Shown: piece after piece, positions 22,645 to 34,059 of the stretch | Numbering within the stretch: position 1 is the first letter of the stretch | How the letters are laid out: each line of letters opens with the position of its first letter | From: Corallium rubrum | Lineage: Eukaryota > Cnidaria > Anthozoa > Scleralcyonacea > Coralliidae | Length of the DNA: 64,000 nucleotides | Assembly (NCBI GenBank): GCA_964035015.1 | Contig: CAXIUP010000124.1 | Coordinates: forward strand, 77,501-141,500 | Reading direction: 5' to 3' | Translations under genes and position numbers: made by a program | The notes under the pieces: generated by a model | What the model saw: the letters and a program-made list of their open reading frames with translations, nothing else | Database searches by the model: none | Told to the model about the DNA's origin: nothing

Positions 22645-23023
22645 CATATAAATATAATAACCTGCATGGGCTTTCCTCAAAATATACTGTTATTGATCAA
22701 TTTCATCGTCATGTAATTCTTTAAAGATTTGATGCTATGTCTTCTGTTAAAATCCAGTTTGTTAAAAAAATAAAAAAATTAACTAAAACGCCTCTGTCTG
22801 GTTACATAAAATAACTCAAAAAAAAAGTTGATACCCCCGATATTGGTTATGCTCATTAACATGCATGCATGTGCGCCGTTATCATCAGATAACACCATCA
22901 TATAAAGATATATTCACAAGCTTTGGCAAATTTCCTGCATTATGTACACTGCTGCAAGACTATTAGCAACCACGCAATTTGGTTTAGACTATGATTTGAC
23001 TTTTTTTAAACTATTTTGTCTAA

Positions 23024-23557
23024 ATGCCCATTTACACGTGCGATTTCTGATGCGATAAATATCGCCAACTTCTCGTTTAAATGCATGTTAAGTAGAGCGG
23101 AATGCTCGGGGGCTTATTTTCCCACCCTTCTGCTTATTTGGAATTGGTTTTATAAAATAACATGTATACTACGCGAGCCCTGATTGGTCAATTGCCGTGT
23201 TTGGATCAGAGTATCCAAACACGGAAAATTCCCGCCAAAACGATTTTTTGAAAATGTCGGACAGTATATCATATTCACTTGTGATTATTTTATAAAAGAA
23301 ATACCAAATGGTTTTTTCCTTGTTTGGAGACTCTTATCCAAACACTTGGGAAATTGCTCGACTTTCGAAAATCTAAAAACACTCGCCTACGGCTCCGTGT
23401 TTTGTTACGCTTTTCTCCAGTCTCGCAATTTCCCGCGTGTTTGGATCAGAGTACGTATCCAAACACGGAAAACCATGTGGTATTTCTTTAATCATTCATC
23501 CAAACCAGAAGTTGGCGAGATTTATCGCATCAGAAATCGCATGTGTAAATGGGCCTT
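23024..23557. mobile_element. 534-bp MITE with ~50-bp inverted ends
   Basis: GCCCATTTACACGTGCGATT at the left is inverted at the right (GCATGTGTAAATGGGCC). Inside, GTGTTTGGATCAGAGTA and TCCAAACACGG form repeated hairpins. A 141-residue open frame at 23184-23609 crosses these hairpins and the right end, so it is not credible as a gene. Confidence 0.78.
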
Positions 23558-24127
23558 AAAGATTTTTCATAAGTCCTCTGAAGATACACTGATCAAATAC
23601 GAAGAGTAAATAAGGGATCAGTGTTGGCGATAAGGGTAATTAATCGGCGTAATCCAAGACATTTATGTCTTTTATAGGCTGCATGTAGCGAGCATTCATA
23701 ACGCTGGTTTTTCAGTGTTGTGATTTTCCTCATTCATCCAAGATCTTCCTGAGAAAAATTTCTGCTCAAACGGCAATTGATCTGACAGTCTCCTAATGGG
23801 TGAGACGGTCCGCCAATCAAACTTCCGTCAATAACATGTGATACTGGGCCACTGTTGGCCTAACCTGTATATATATTCTTTCGTCTTGTGCACATTATTT
23901 TCGGAGTCTATCGGTTCAAGACGTGTACAGCACGCGAATTTTGTAACTGTGTTTTAAGTCCGCCTGGTCGCTTTATGTTTTGCTAGTCGTGATATACTTT
24001 AAATTTTACCAAACAAAATAATTAAAGACAACACGTGGAAAGGTCTCCATAAGCGGGGACTCAACTAGTAACTAAAGTCGCTTGATTGTATTTGAATATT
24101 AAAAGAACATTCTGTAAAGAAGACACA
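23558..24127. other. Gene-free stretch
   Basis: No open frame with a motif, no clear inverted repeat. A TATATATATTC / TTCGGAGTCTATCGG segment near 23870 could be promoter-like debris of an LTR, without a second copy to prove it. Confidence 0.4.
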
Positions 24128-24440
24128 ATGTCGTCAGAAACCAGACCACACAGTTTCCCCAGAAGCCAAAACACACAATATGTCCCCATAAGTCAAAACA
24201 CACATTGTCCCCACAAGTCAGAACACACAATGTCCCCATAAGTAAAAAAAAAACACACTGTCCCCACAAGTCAGAACACACAACGTCCCCACAAGTCAGT
24301 CCATACAAAACGCGAATATTATCTAGATTTTATTAACTGTGCAAAGAGTCAAGGCAATAAGCAAACTAGAAATGGTTTGTCAACTGCTTGTATGTCTTTT
24401 AACGGGGTGTCCCCACAAGTAGTTGTCCCCACAAGTTGGT
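24128..24440. repeat. Degenerate minisatellite of GTCCCCACAAGTC units
   Basis: Units like TGTCCCCACAAGTCAGAACACACAA (about 25 bases) recur about six times to 24305, with two isolated copies near 24410-24437. A (GT)n run and G/C homopolymers follow (24449-24530). Confidence 0.85.
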
Positions 24441-24458
24441 AATGGTGCATATGTGTGT

Positions 24459-24489
<31 letters not shown>

Positions 24490-24589
24490 GGGGGGCAAAC
24501 ACATTCTGCTCCCCCCCCCCCCCACCACCACCACCAAAAAAAGTGGGGGGCCCAGGCCCCCCCAGGCCTCCCCGCTTCCGACGCCCTGA

Positions 24590-24813
24590 GTAAGGTTAGA
24601 TATACTGCCGAAACAGAGAACGTATAGGAGTCTAACGTCTAACGTAACAATGAGCTTATATAAGCCATGTTGGCTAATTTTTGGTCACATGATTACCTCT
24701 CGTATATAAGCTCATTGTTTGTTTACACTCTTTACGTTTCTCTCTGACGAAAGGCCTTCGCTCGAAACGTTAGACTCCTACGTTCTCTGTTTCGGCAGTA
24801 TATCTAACCTTAC
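24590..24813. mobile_element. Nested palindromes with a hammerhead-like motif
   Basis: The outer arms (GTAAGGTTAGATATACTGCC and complement) enclose a second palindrome whose arms are AACAATGAGCTTATATAAG. The motif at 24744-24771 lies in the right outer arm. Confidence 0.75.
24744..24771 (+). ncRNA. Hammerhead-like motif
   Basis: CTGACGA (24744-24750), spare A, a weak GC-rich helix II, GAAAC and GTT as the cleavage triplet. Helix I is weak here. It is the same family as the motifs near 62.9-63.2 kb and probably has low or no activity. Confidence 0.4.
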
Positions 24814-25047
24814 TATATTTCGCATAGGCGTACGAGCCAGAAAAATAGTCCATTCGGGCAAAAATAGTCTTGTCAATAATATTTTAACGTTATATATAAC
24901 ATTTTCAGGGGTCGGCTGGATTACCTGGTGTGTTGGCCTACCGTGTGTTCAGGTCTTCCGCGTAGAGCTTCGTAGGTGTAGTAACTTGCCCTGATTTGAA
25001 GTAGTTTCATTGCTTAGGCGCGGCTACATGTCATTTACTAAAAATTT

Positions 25048-25293
25048 TACTAACAAAGTTTTTTCAATTCTGACCACGATCCCGGCAACATCCTGCTCCG
25101 CTGAGAGGTTGTTCAGTGCCCTTCGCCGCTTGAAAGCCTATCTTCGAAGCACATGATGGGCCAAGAACGGTTAAGTAGCATCGCTCCTATTAACATCGAG
25201 AGAGCTTATGCAAATATGACGCTAAAGAACGATATGCAAAGGATAATTGACAATTTCGGACAGCGACATAATCGCAGTTCTTATTTCTTCTAA
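25048..25293 (+). pseudogene. hAT transposase C-terminus, frameshifted
   Basis: TIPATSCSAERLFSALRRLK matches the start of the hAT dimerisation domain (S/T-x-x-x-E-R-x-F-S-x-x-[RK]). The frame then stops after RST and resumes one frame over with GQERLSSIAPINIERAYANM, ending at TAA 25291-25293. A frameshift near 25153 and loss of all upstream domains make it dead. It is a different, more diverged hAT than the one at 43578. Confidence 0.85.
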
Positions 25294-25454
25294 AACATTT
25301 GATTAAAACATTTGATTCCCGAATCCCGACTAATTCGTCATTTGTATAAACAAATACTCCTCGAAACTAGCGCCGTGAGACAACTATGAAATAACATGTA
25401 GCTATGTACCCTTTTCCTTTATTTGTAAATAATTGTAATCACTTTGAAATTAAC

Positions 25455-26068
25455 TTATAGTTGAAGTGGTCAAGTGGCTAACGCCCTAAGCTGTTGAGCG
25501 ATGGGGAAGCCTGGGACGAGAAGTGGTATTTGGAATCAGGTCAAGATCCGAGCAGGTGACATCTTGGACTGACCACCCCCTCGGGATAGCTTGCACCCAT
25601 CACACCAGTATAACGATTGGTGGAAAGAAATTTACTATTTGGACCGTTGAATGATCGGTGGGATGGTGGTTGATAAAAGATAAAAAATTTTCCGTGCAAC
25701 TACTTCGCGTGCTAGTGTACTAATGACGAGTATCATCCTCTATCTAGGCTAACCCTTCACCCACCCCACCCATTTCCTGCCACTTTGTGATGCCACACGT
25801 GGTTATACCTTGTTAACGTCGCTGCATATCAATCGATTCGGCGTTATTCCCAAGAAAACCAAAATAAATTCATGGCGGTTAATTTTGGATTTATCGTTTC
25901 CAACTGGTCATAGTGTCAAAAAATATTTCTTTTAACGAGCTGCAGAGACTCCGTGCGTCTACTTCGCGTGCCAGTGTACTAATGACGAGTATCATGCTAT
26001 GCCCTCTGTCACTTTGTGATGCAACACGTGGTTATCTTGTTGTTAACCTTGGTTATTGTATAACACCA
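25455..26068 (+). mobile_element. SINE-like repeat with a duplicated 3' part
   Basis: It is collinear with the insertion at 18314-18712. An A-box-like TGGTCAAGTGGCTAACG lies near the start. The end block (CTACTTCGCGTGCTAGTGTACTAATGACGAG... to ACGTGGTTAT) occurs twice, near 25701 and 25960, ending TTAACCTTGGTTATTG. It sits inside the hAT element and so is younger than it. Confidence 0.68.
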
Positions 26069-26345
26069 ACTAAATAAAGATTATTCTTACGAACTTCGTA
26101 ATGAATTTTAACCCTTGTAATGGCTAATTCTAATCCTAATTCCTCTAGAATGTTCTTGCTTTTAAAGGGAATTATCTATTAGGGATAACGCAGTAGGGAT
26201 AACGATGGAAATTCTTGTTCTTCAGGGCGTTATGTTGTTGATAGCCTCACGATGACGTCATATGTCATATGACGTCACTATTCATTCGAGCAAATTATGC
26301 TCAGCCCCCCCTACAAAATTTTGCTCGTACGCCTATGATATTTCG

Positions 26346-27832
26346 AGAGTCGAGCATTGTAGGCATTGCAGTTGAGAAAAAGCACTCATTCTGCAAAGCA
26401 AAAACATTCATACTGGCATTGCACTAAGCAAAAGCACTCATACAGGCTTCCTTTTGTTTTTCTTTTTTTTTGTCCAGACCCGTTGGTCACCTGCTCAGAT
26501 AATTCGCCCTGTACAGAGCCCGAGTATGTCTTCATCGCGATTCTCGACCGATTTTTTATATTTCTGTGGAATTTGATCCGAAAGTGCCTTGTTCATTTTC
26601 GGCGTTGTAAACACGTCTATCTCTGGAAGTGACGTGTCTTCCGGTAATTTCAGGCTAGGGAAAGGCACTCAAATGGTTTGTCCGTGACCTTCAAATTTTC
26701 TCCCAGGACTTGTCCATAACTCATAAGCGCGCCAGGAGTCCCAAGGTTAGTCCCCTTGACACAGTTACCGCCTGTAACTTGAACTATCTCACGAGTTAAG
26801 ACCATTTCACAAATCAGGATAATCATGTAAAGAAATACAATAGATACTAGAAATACATGAATGCAACAACCCCTCGCCCGCTTTTATTAAATGGTTTTTT
26901 GAAACACCCCCCCCCCCCCCCCCCCACTTACCCACCCTGATTTAAAATAAGCACCCCTGATATACAACCAATATAAAAACAAACAGATTTTAAAACAAAT
27001 ATAATCCTCGAGATAATTTAGCATTTATGGATAGGATGACTAACTGATTTAATGAAAGTCGAACATATCAAAGCAAAACTTAGATCTAGGATTCAAAAGG
27101 GATTATTTTTAGCAAGCACTTAAATGGCTCATGGCTTCCCTGTGTGGCTATGTATACTGTATATATACATGTTTTGCAAAGGCAGAATTAAAAGTTAACA
27201 GCTCAAACTTACATTTATAATAGAGTCTGAGATAACAACAATTCAGTAGAATTGGATCCCAGAAAGAAGTATTAAACAGACCACTTTTCAGTCGAAAATT
27301 TGGAAATACAGCAAAAAAAATCGCCAAAGCCCATGCAAAGTCAATGAATAACACAACATATTAAAGCTTATAAAGGCAGTGTTTTAAGTTAGCTTTAGTT
27401 AAGCTGACTTATGGTTTGGACGAGCAAAGGGAAAGCACGAAAACGTGAAGCTGTATATTGTTAGGTTATTAAGACAACAAGAATCCTACCGTTTATAACT
27501 TTAAAATGATTTGACCACTGAGTGACCACAACCACTGCAATCAGATCGAATTTTGTTTACCATACGGCGTTTGGTTTCTTCAGGTTCTCTGGTTTCACTT
27601 CAAGATATATTAAACAGGCTGTTTGTATCCTTTTCTTCGGTGTTCTCTTTTATTATTTAAGTAGAACAGGCTCCATTTCGTTAAACGAAAGCAAAATACT
27701 ACTGATTTAATATTTTTCTTCGTCGCTAGTCACCAGTGTCCAACTATTCTTACCGCATGACACCGTACCAAACATATATATACATAAATAAATAAACTAT
27801 TTCCCAGATTTCGTCTCCCTCGCTTTTTCTAC
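26346..27832. other. Gene-free stretch with a CRE-like palindrome upstream
   Basis: Short open frames near 26366, 27148 and 27522 have no motifs. A C-run near 26907 follows a phrase also seen near 5530. The palindrome at 26248-26278 (two TGACGTCA boxes) lies just before, inside the hAT element. I see no gene. Confidence 0.5.
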
Positions 27833-27920
27833 ACGCGTGTAAAATGGACTCCACGCGTGTCGAGATTAGCACCCTCACCGGGCTCCGGCCCTTCGGCCCG
27901 TCGCCCGGCTCGGGGATAAG
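27833..27920 (+). repeat. GC-rich interspersed repeat, copy 3
   Basis: The best-preserved copy: ACGCGTGTAAAATGGACTCC, then GTCGAGATTAGCACCCTC, then nested GC hairpins (CCGGGC...GCCCGG around GGCCCTTCGGCCC) and CTCGGGGATAAG. Confidence 0.8.
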
Positions 27921-28186
27921 TAATTAAGGTCAGTAGCAGTGGGGTTTAGAAGAGAGTACGTTACAGGTCGGGATGAAGAACATTTTCAACATTGATCGGC
28001 AAAAAAAACAATTATCGACGTCGTAAGCATTAACTAATAGCATTAATGTAGTGATTAGAAAGTTGAGTCTTAAACTGATTAACTGAGGTAGAATCTGCTA
28101 CTACAAAGTCTGAATATACAGTTCAAGTATTAACTAGGTTAAAAGGTTTAGTACAGCACTTAGAAACTGGCTAGTAGATCTAGTTC

Positions 28187-30107
28187 CAACCTCGTTCCCA
28201 GGGCCTTTTTGAAATTGGCGGGGCGGGAAAAGGCCCTTGGTATCGGCTGGTGGGTTCTGTGTTTTCATTGGTTGATCGGTTTTCTTAAATATTCCTCGTA
28301 AACACACTTAAAGCAAAGTTTCAATGGATTTGGTCATCACCGTAATCGACAATAACTCATAATACGTCCACGTTTAATACCTTGATCTGTTCTTATAGTG
28401 GCGGATGACGTGGAAAACTATTGAACCGACTCGTGAAGAAAATAATTTGCGGCTCGGAGTTCAATCTGCCGTCTTTGTGGCGGTAATACAAAAGCTGTCA
28501 TATGGCTCGGGTATTCAGTAAAAGCTAGCGGCATAATTGACAGGGATTTATGTGCAAATGTGCAGAATATAATACTTGAGGACGATTTGAGTTCAAAGTT
28601 GATAAGCGAGCGAGGTATTTGTTTTCAAGATGAGCTAATTTTATAGGCAAAAGGGCGAAAATATGCAAATTATGATAAACGTTGTGTAGCCACAGACCAA
28701 AAGTGTTATAAGAGCAGTACAAAATCATTTAATTTTAAGAGCACATATGTACGAGTTTGGCATTTTATATGTTCAGTCAGTTCAGATAAAAATAGTTGTG
28801 ATGATTTAATACCATCAACGCGATTTGTATCCAAATGAACAAAGAGTGGTAAATAAACCTCTTGGAAGTGTTAAAATGTAAAATGTAGTCCTCAATGACT
28901 GATATTTATAGTGGTTAATAAAGTTTTTAAATAAATTTAAGAGTATATAATCTCTCAGTTTACTACATATATTTTAGTCACACAACTAACATTAAAAGAT
29001 ATATTAAAAACAATGCGGATATGTCAACAAAAAATACATAAGCCGCACGGAAAATATTATGAACGCTATATTTTTAGCATGTCGTTTCTCTTGATATAAA
29101 AATATAAATATATCTATGCCAAATATAATAAAATAGACATGTAGAACAATTGAAAAGAAGAACGCTTCACTTTATATTTTCCCGGCAAGCTTGGTAGTTC
29201 ATTTTGACGTTCTTGTCAATTTCACTTTCCCAACAGCTATTGTTAATCGTAAACAAGTCGATATGGGATTTTAATTTAGGAAAAACCTGACAGATCTATA
29301 ACACAGTTTTAGATAGAATGGCTAAAAATCAACAAATTAACCACCGTTCATTCATGAAGACTGAATAAAGAAAGGGATACTTTACACTTAATTCAATGAT
29401 TTGTTGCTTTGACGGCGTATTCCAGACACTGCGTGTAAAATGTCTTTGAGAAAAGGTACGTCTACTTTCATATCATTCCACGCATTATCAAAATCAAATT
29501 TCTTATGATTTTCGTAGCTGTTGCCATACAACACTGAACCATCGGAACGTTTGCAAAGATGTTTGCGGGCTGATTTCATCTCGTCTGCGACGGATGACTT
29601 CACAGATGAAAGCACACTATTTGCCGCTAGAATCATTTTCTTCTTCTAAATTTCGGTCAACAAAAACTGTACTTGTGAATTCCAAGAAGAAACTGCGGGG
29701 GAGCTTCGGGTGTTGCTATACTTCTTGAACTTCTTATATAAGCGGCTAGCTTGGAATTTAAAGTTAGCTTCTTTATTTATCACCGCAATACCTGATTTCG
29801 CTTGTCTCGTTTTGATGGCTGCTTGGACGATGAAGAGATCGATGTCTGTGTAACAAGTATTCAAAACACTTGACTTAACATGAAGCGGTTTTAAACAAAA
29901 ACACGGGAAATTTCCGCTATCGAACGAAACTCCAAGACGACGCAATACACAAAACTTCTCAGACGAGTCCGTCATTACCCGGAATAATTTTGCATGCTAA
30001 TTTCCACGCTAATTTATTACACCCTGAAATTCTGGGTGCAGAATCCAGCCGATGCCAGGGCCTTTTCCCGCCCCGCCAATTTCAAAAAGGCCCTGGGAAC
30101 GAGGTTG
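28187..30107. mobile_element. Mutator-like element, 9-bp target duplication
   Basis: CAACCTCGTTCCCAGGGCC opens the element and is inverted at its end; the inverted ends extend ~60 bases. ATCTAGTTC occurs on both sides (28178-28186, 30108-30116), a perfect 9-bp duplication. No transposase is present. It carries the gene fragment at 29388-29975. The 9-bp duplication points to Mutator; the assignment is inferred. Confidence 0.85.
29388..29975 (-). pseudogene. Gene fragment inside the Mutator-like element
   Basis: One frame of ~195 residues is interrupted by a TAG at 29646-29648. The first part (109 residues) has LRRLGVSFDSGNFPCFC and a basic middle; the second (82 residues) has RKHLCKRSDGSVLYGNSYEN followed by FDFDNAWNDMKVDVPFLKD. 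From memory, similar pieces occur in multi-copy cnidarian proteins of unknown function. No transposase motif is seen, so this is either captured host sequence or the remnant of an element protein. Confidence 0.55.
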
Positions 30108-30248
30108 ATCTAGTTCTGAACTGTTTCTAGTGATTCTGACTGAATTATTGAGTTGCACAAAATTATTAATAAGAATATTATAGTGACCTGTATAACGTTT
30201 GAAATAGATGAGATCTTTCAAGTCATTCCATTATGATAATGGTATAGT

Positions 30249-31875
30249 CAGGGGCGGATCTAGCCTAAAATCTGACCGTGGCCCACAATCTATGGGGGTC
30301 CGGGGGCATGCCCCCCCGGAAAATTTTGAAAATTAGAGTCTCTGAAAACGCATTTCCTGCATTTTGAGAGTGATCTAGAGTCATATTGTAGGATCGTTTT
30401 ATGCATGTTTTTCACCGAGGTCTTTGTATAAATTTTACTCAAATCAAAATTTTTCTTTTCTCTTTAATTTTAATTTCAAGTCAAGATCTTCTAATTATAC
30501 AATAAAATTAATGTTTAGGAGGTATGTTTAACGAGTTTTGTGTGACATATAAACTAACCAGTCAAGCAGCTAGGTATCCTTTGGCCATTATTTAGAATTC
30601 GATTGAGTATTCTGTCTAATGCCAGTCAATTTTTACTTGAAACAAGAATAATCAAAGCAACCCCGGCACCCTGCTAGTGTAATATCAATATTAACAATTC
30701 ATAGGTATCAGCTAGCATTTGTCAGATCACTGTTTAGAAATGGAGTCCCTTTACGTTTTATACTGTCTTTCCCTCGATAAAGCGAGAATAACAACAATGG
30801 AGTTGATGAGAGCCAGAAGATGTAAACTGAGTTAGTAAATAGATTCGTAAATATCGTCGCTCTGTACAGTCTGTAAAACGATTAAGAGAGTGTTAAATCC
30901 CGCGACTGACAAGCCTCCGAGTCTTGCAGATAATATTTCAAAGTTGAACCATGATAGAAATGCTGTGTTTCACTCGATGAGAACCGTGATGAGAATTATA
31001 AACAATGTAATGAGAGAGAGAGAGGTCGCGACTCTCGGTTTGATCTCACGCTTGTTCTTCAATTTGATCAATGCTTTAAAGATTTATATAGTCTGAGTAT
31101 AAACACCACACAGTCCTACAGTATTAACTAGCGTCTAACGATCAACAATTTTAGTAGAGAGGAACTCGTACTATAAATAAAGAAACCAAAGGTCACCAAA
31201 CAAACCAACATCTCTTCCTTAATTTTCTTGTGAACTTGTCATCTAGTATTTCGACTATCTGTCACACGCACAATCATTGTCCCTCCATACGCGCAGCCAT
31301 TCTTTAATATCACTCTGAAGAACTCGGTCAAGACAGACTGATGTGCACTACCGACTACCACTACCGGAGCCGACTAGATTTGATTGCATTATTTCGCAAT
31401 AAAATTGTAACAAGATATGGCAAGGGTGGCTGACCGTGGCTCCCGCCAAATTCAGCCACTCTATATTCTGGCTCTCCGATTGGTTTGCACCCCTTAATAG
31501 TCCGCTGACCGTGGCTGAATTTAGCAGATCGCTCCGCTGACCGTGGCTGAATTTAGCAGAAGTGTTCTCCAATTTCTTCAGCGAATTCGTAGCACGTTCG
31601 GTAACTTTTTCGGCCACTCTCGTTACATTCTCGGACTTCTAACTACCTGAGACCGATTGCGGTGTAACTGATTGTCAAGGATGCGAAAATCCGCTGCTAT
31701 TTTGACAATCGGTTTAGTATTTTTACCGTGGCTAATGTCGTCCTTACGTCAACTATCCTTTTGTTATTGATAGTTTTTTAATTTTGAAATATGAATTATA
31801 TTATTTAATTTGGAATAATTAGGAAAATCTGACCGTGGCTCAAGCCACGCTCGCACCCCTCTAGATCCGCCCCTG
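30249..31875. mobile_element. Non-autonomous DNA transposon, CAGGGGCGGATCTAG ends
   Basis: CAGGGGCGGATCTAG and its complement CTAGATCCGCCCCTG bound 1,627 bp, and AAATCTGACCGTGGC lies inside near both ends. The interior repeats TGACCGTGGCTGAATTTAGCAG. No target duplication was confirmed and no transposase is visible. An open frame at 31348-31617 (minus) has no motif. Confidence 0.7.
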
Positions 31876-32013
31876 AATTAGTAGTAGATTAATTGTTTTC
31901 AGATGATCATTCAGATTGTATAAATCATCCTGCCGTTCAAAAACTTAAAATATATTTAGTTGCCCTGCATTGTAGTCTTTCAACTTTACTGATTTTAGTT
32001 ATTGTCTGAGCTA

Positions 32014-32476
32014 CAATCTTGGACAAAACTGCTGTAACACCCCCGCCCCCCAAATCAATGTTGTCACATTGTTGCGTCCCACCGTGAGTCTTTGCGCAAG
32101 CTTTCAAATGACAACATTGAATTGGGGGGAAGGGGGCTGAGTGTTACAACTCCTTTTGTCCAAGATTGAATCTTGGACAAAACTGTTGTAACACCCCCGC
32201 CCCCCAAATCAATGTTGTCACATTGTTGCGTCCCACCGTGAGTCTTTGCGCAAGCTTTCAAATGACAACATTGAATTGGGGGGAAGGGGGCTGAGTGTTA
32301 CAACTACTTTTGTCCAAGATTGAATCTTGGACAAAACTGTTGTAACACCCCCGCCCCCCAAATCAATGTTGTCACATTGTTGCGTCCCACCGTGAGTCTT
32401 TGCGCAAGCTTTCAAATGACAACATTGAATTGGGGCGAAGGGGGCTGAGTGTTACAACTACTTTTGTCCAAGATTG
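32014..32476. mobile_element. Tandem array of three 154-bp MITE units
   Basis: Three near-identical 154-bp units repeat head to tail. Each has inverted ends (AATCTTGGACAAAAC...TTTTGTCCAAGATT), so junctions read CCAAGATTGAATCTTGG. TA lies directly outside the array on both sides. Open frames of 65 residues repeat with the unit and are artefacts. Confidence 0.92.
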
Positions 32477-32765
32477 TAGGTGCCCAAACTTCACATGTGT
32501 GGGCCAGGTACAGATGCACTAGCAAATTCGGAATAGGTGACTAGTAAAATATACCCGCACCCTACATCTTCATACAACGTGAATCCTGATTCCATATTTT
32601 TGCTTTAGAGCATGTTGAGAAGGCTCTTCGACTCTGACGTACTGGTACTGTAGGTGAATGTCAGACACTCTAATTTCTCCGCTATACATTTTGTTACCAT
32701 CAGCATATAACACAGTAACACACACTTGGCTGCTGATGTTATAATGGCCAATATGTCATTAACTT

Positions 32766-32768
<3 letters not shown>

Positions 32769-32823
<55 letters not shown>
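32769..32823. repeat. (AT)n microsatellite
   Basis: A perfect AT dinucleotide run. Confidence 0.95.
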
Positions 32824-32826
<3 letters not shown>

Positions 32827-34059
32827 GAACATGACTGCTTCAAATAAAAGTTGTTTCTACGATAAATATCTTTAATACTCAATCTATGCATCAAAATTTA
32901 TGTCAAAATGAACATCAAGCTGATATGGATAACGTACTTGTGACAAAATTACATACTCAAAGGTTCAAAGCACTTACAACATTGAATATAAATCCTAATG
33001 GATCAATAAGACTACTGTCATTGCCAATCTCAAACTCAAAGACAAGCAACAGTTAGCAAAAACACAGGTGGTACATAGAACATACATAGAACATGCATGT
33101 GTATATACAAGCTTCCTACTCAGCATAACAAATATAAAACTCGTTTAGTAATAAAGCACATAAATAATAATGCAAAAGTACAAAGATACTGTCGTGATCA
33201 ATGTCAACAAACAGGAGAAAGCCGTTAGTAGTTAAACAGTACGTATATGTTCTTTGATATACTGTGGCCTTTCTTCTGTCTCTAGTCTTCAAGTCAAACT
33301 TCGATGCTAGGTACTGATTATGTCAACACACCATTTTTTCGCGTCTGTAATAAATTCGTCTATTCTGTCTTCATGGACAAACCTTGTCAGCAACATTACA
33401 ATGATCAACTACTCAGACAAGAATTCACCAATACCACTGTGCCTTTACAGTTTTGCAAGGCTTGACGGGATGATGCAATAATGCAATTTTTAGATCACTA
33501 TACCTATTCCGACATCTCACCCATATAGTTATGAAAACGCAACCCCGTGACCAGATGCGTCTTTATTATTGGATAATTTGCTCATGAATTTTTAATAATT
33601 TGAGAAACTTTCATGTAAATTCGTGGAGGTTTCCGCAGTTTCTATATTTATTAACTAGTCGCTCAGTAGAATCCCAACCCAGACTTTCGACTTCGGACTT
33701 TGATATATAATTATTATTCTCAAACTCATTAATGATTCATGAGCTAAATTACCAATCAGAGAAAAATATTATTGGTCATGTGCATTAGTTTGAAACCCGG
33801 AAAAGGTCGCGCAAACTGAATTCATAATTAAGAAATAAGATAATAAACGGCGCAAACAAAGAACGTTTATTTATTACCCCATTTCTTAATTATAAATTCA
33901 ACATGAGACATTAGAAACTAACGTACACCATTGTTGTCTAAACTGATATGACCAATATCACCAAGTCCCTCGCGAATTTTACTATAATAAACTATTGAGA
34001 AGTTATTTCATAAACTCGTGTATCGTGATTGCGGGTAATGTGCATTGTACTTATATTAA
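32824..34059. other. Gene-free stretch
   Basis: No open frame worth reporting. AATTAAGAAATAAGATAATAAACG near 33826 and GTTTATTTATTACCCCATTTC near 33867 form a weak inverted repeat around CGGCGCAAACAAAG. Confidence 0.5.

Larger units (their letters stand above)
24823..26337. mobile_element. hAT element with 8-bp target duplication
   Basis: CATAGGCGTACGAGC opens the element and is inverted exactly at its end (GCTCGTACGCCTATG). ATATTTCG flanks both sides (24815-24822, 26338-26345), the 8-bp duplication expected for hAT. It holds the C-terminal end of a hAT transposase (25048-25293) and a later SINE-like insertion. It is non-autonomous. Confidence 0.92.

Noticed and set aside
23184-23609. 141-residue open frame on the plus strand
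   Set aside because: It runs through hairpins and the inverted end of a MITE and has no motif.
26180-26210. Two TAGGGATAAC boxes resembling the start of the I-SceI site
   Set aside because: Only about ten of eighteen positions match, and the second half of the site is absent. No homing endonuclease is encoded nearby.
26248-26278. Palindrome with two TGACGTCA (CRE) boxes
   Set aside because: It lies inside a dead transposon with no gene start nearby. A perfect palindrome of this size is common in such repeats.
32014-32476. CRISPR-like array
   Set aside because: The units are 154 bp, contiguous, without variable spacers, and the genome is eukaryotic. They are MITE copies.
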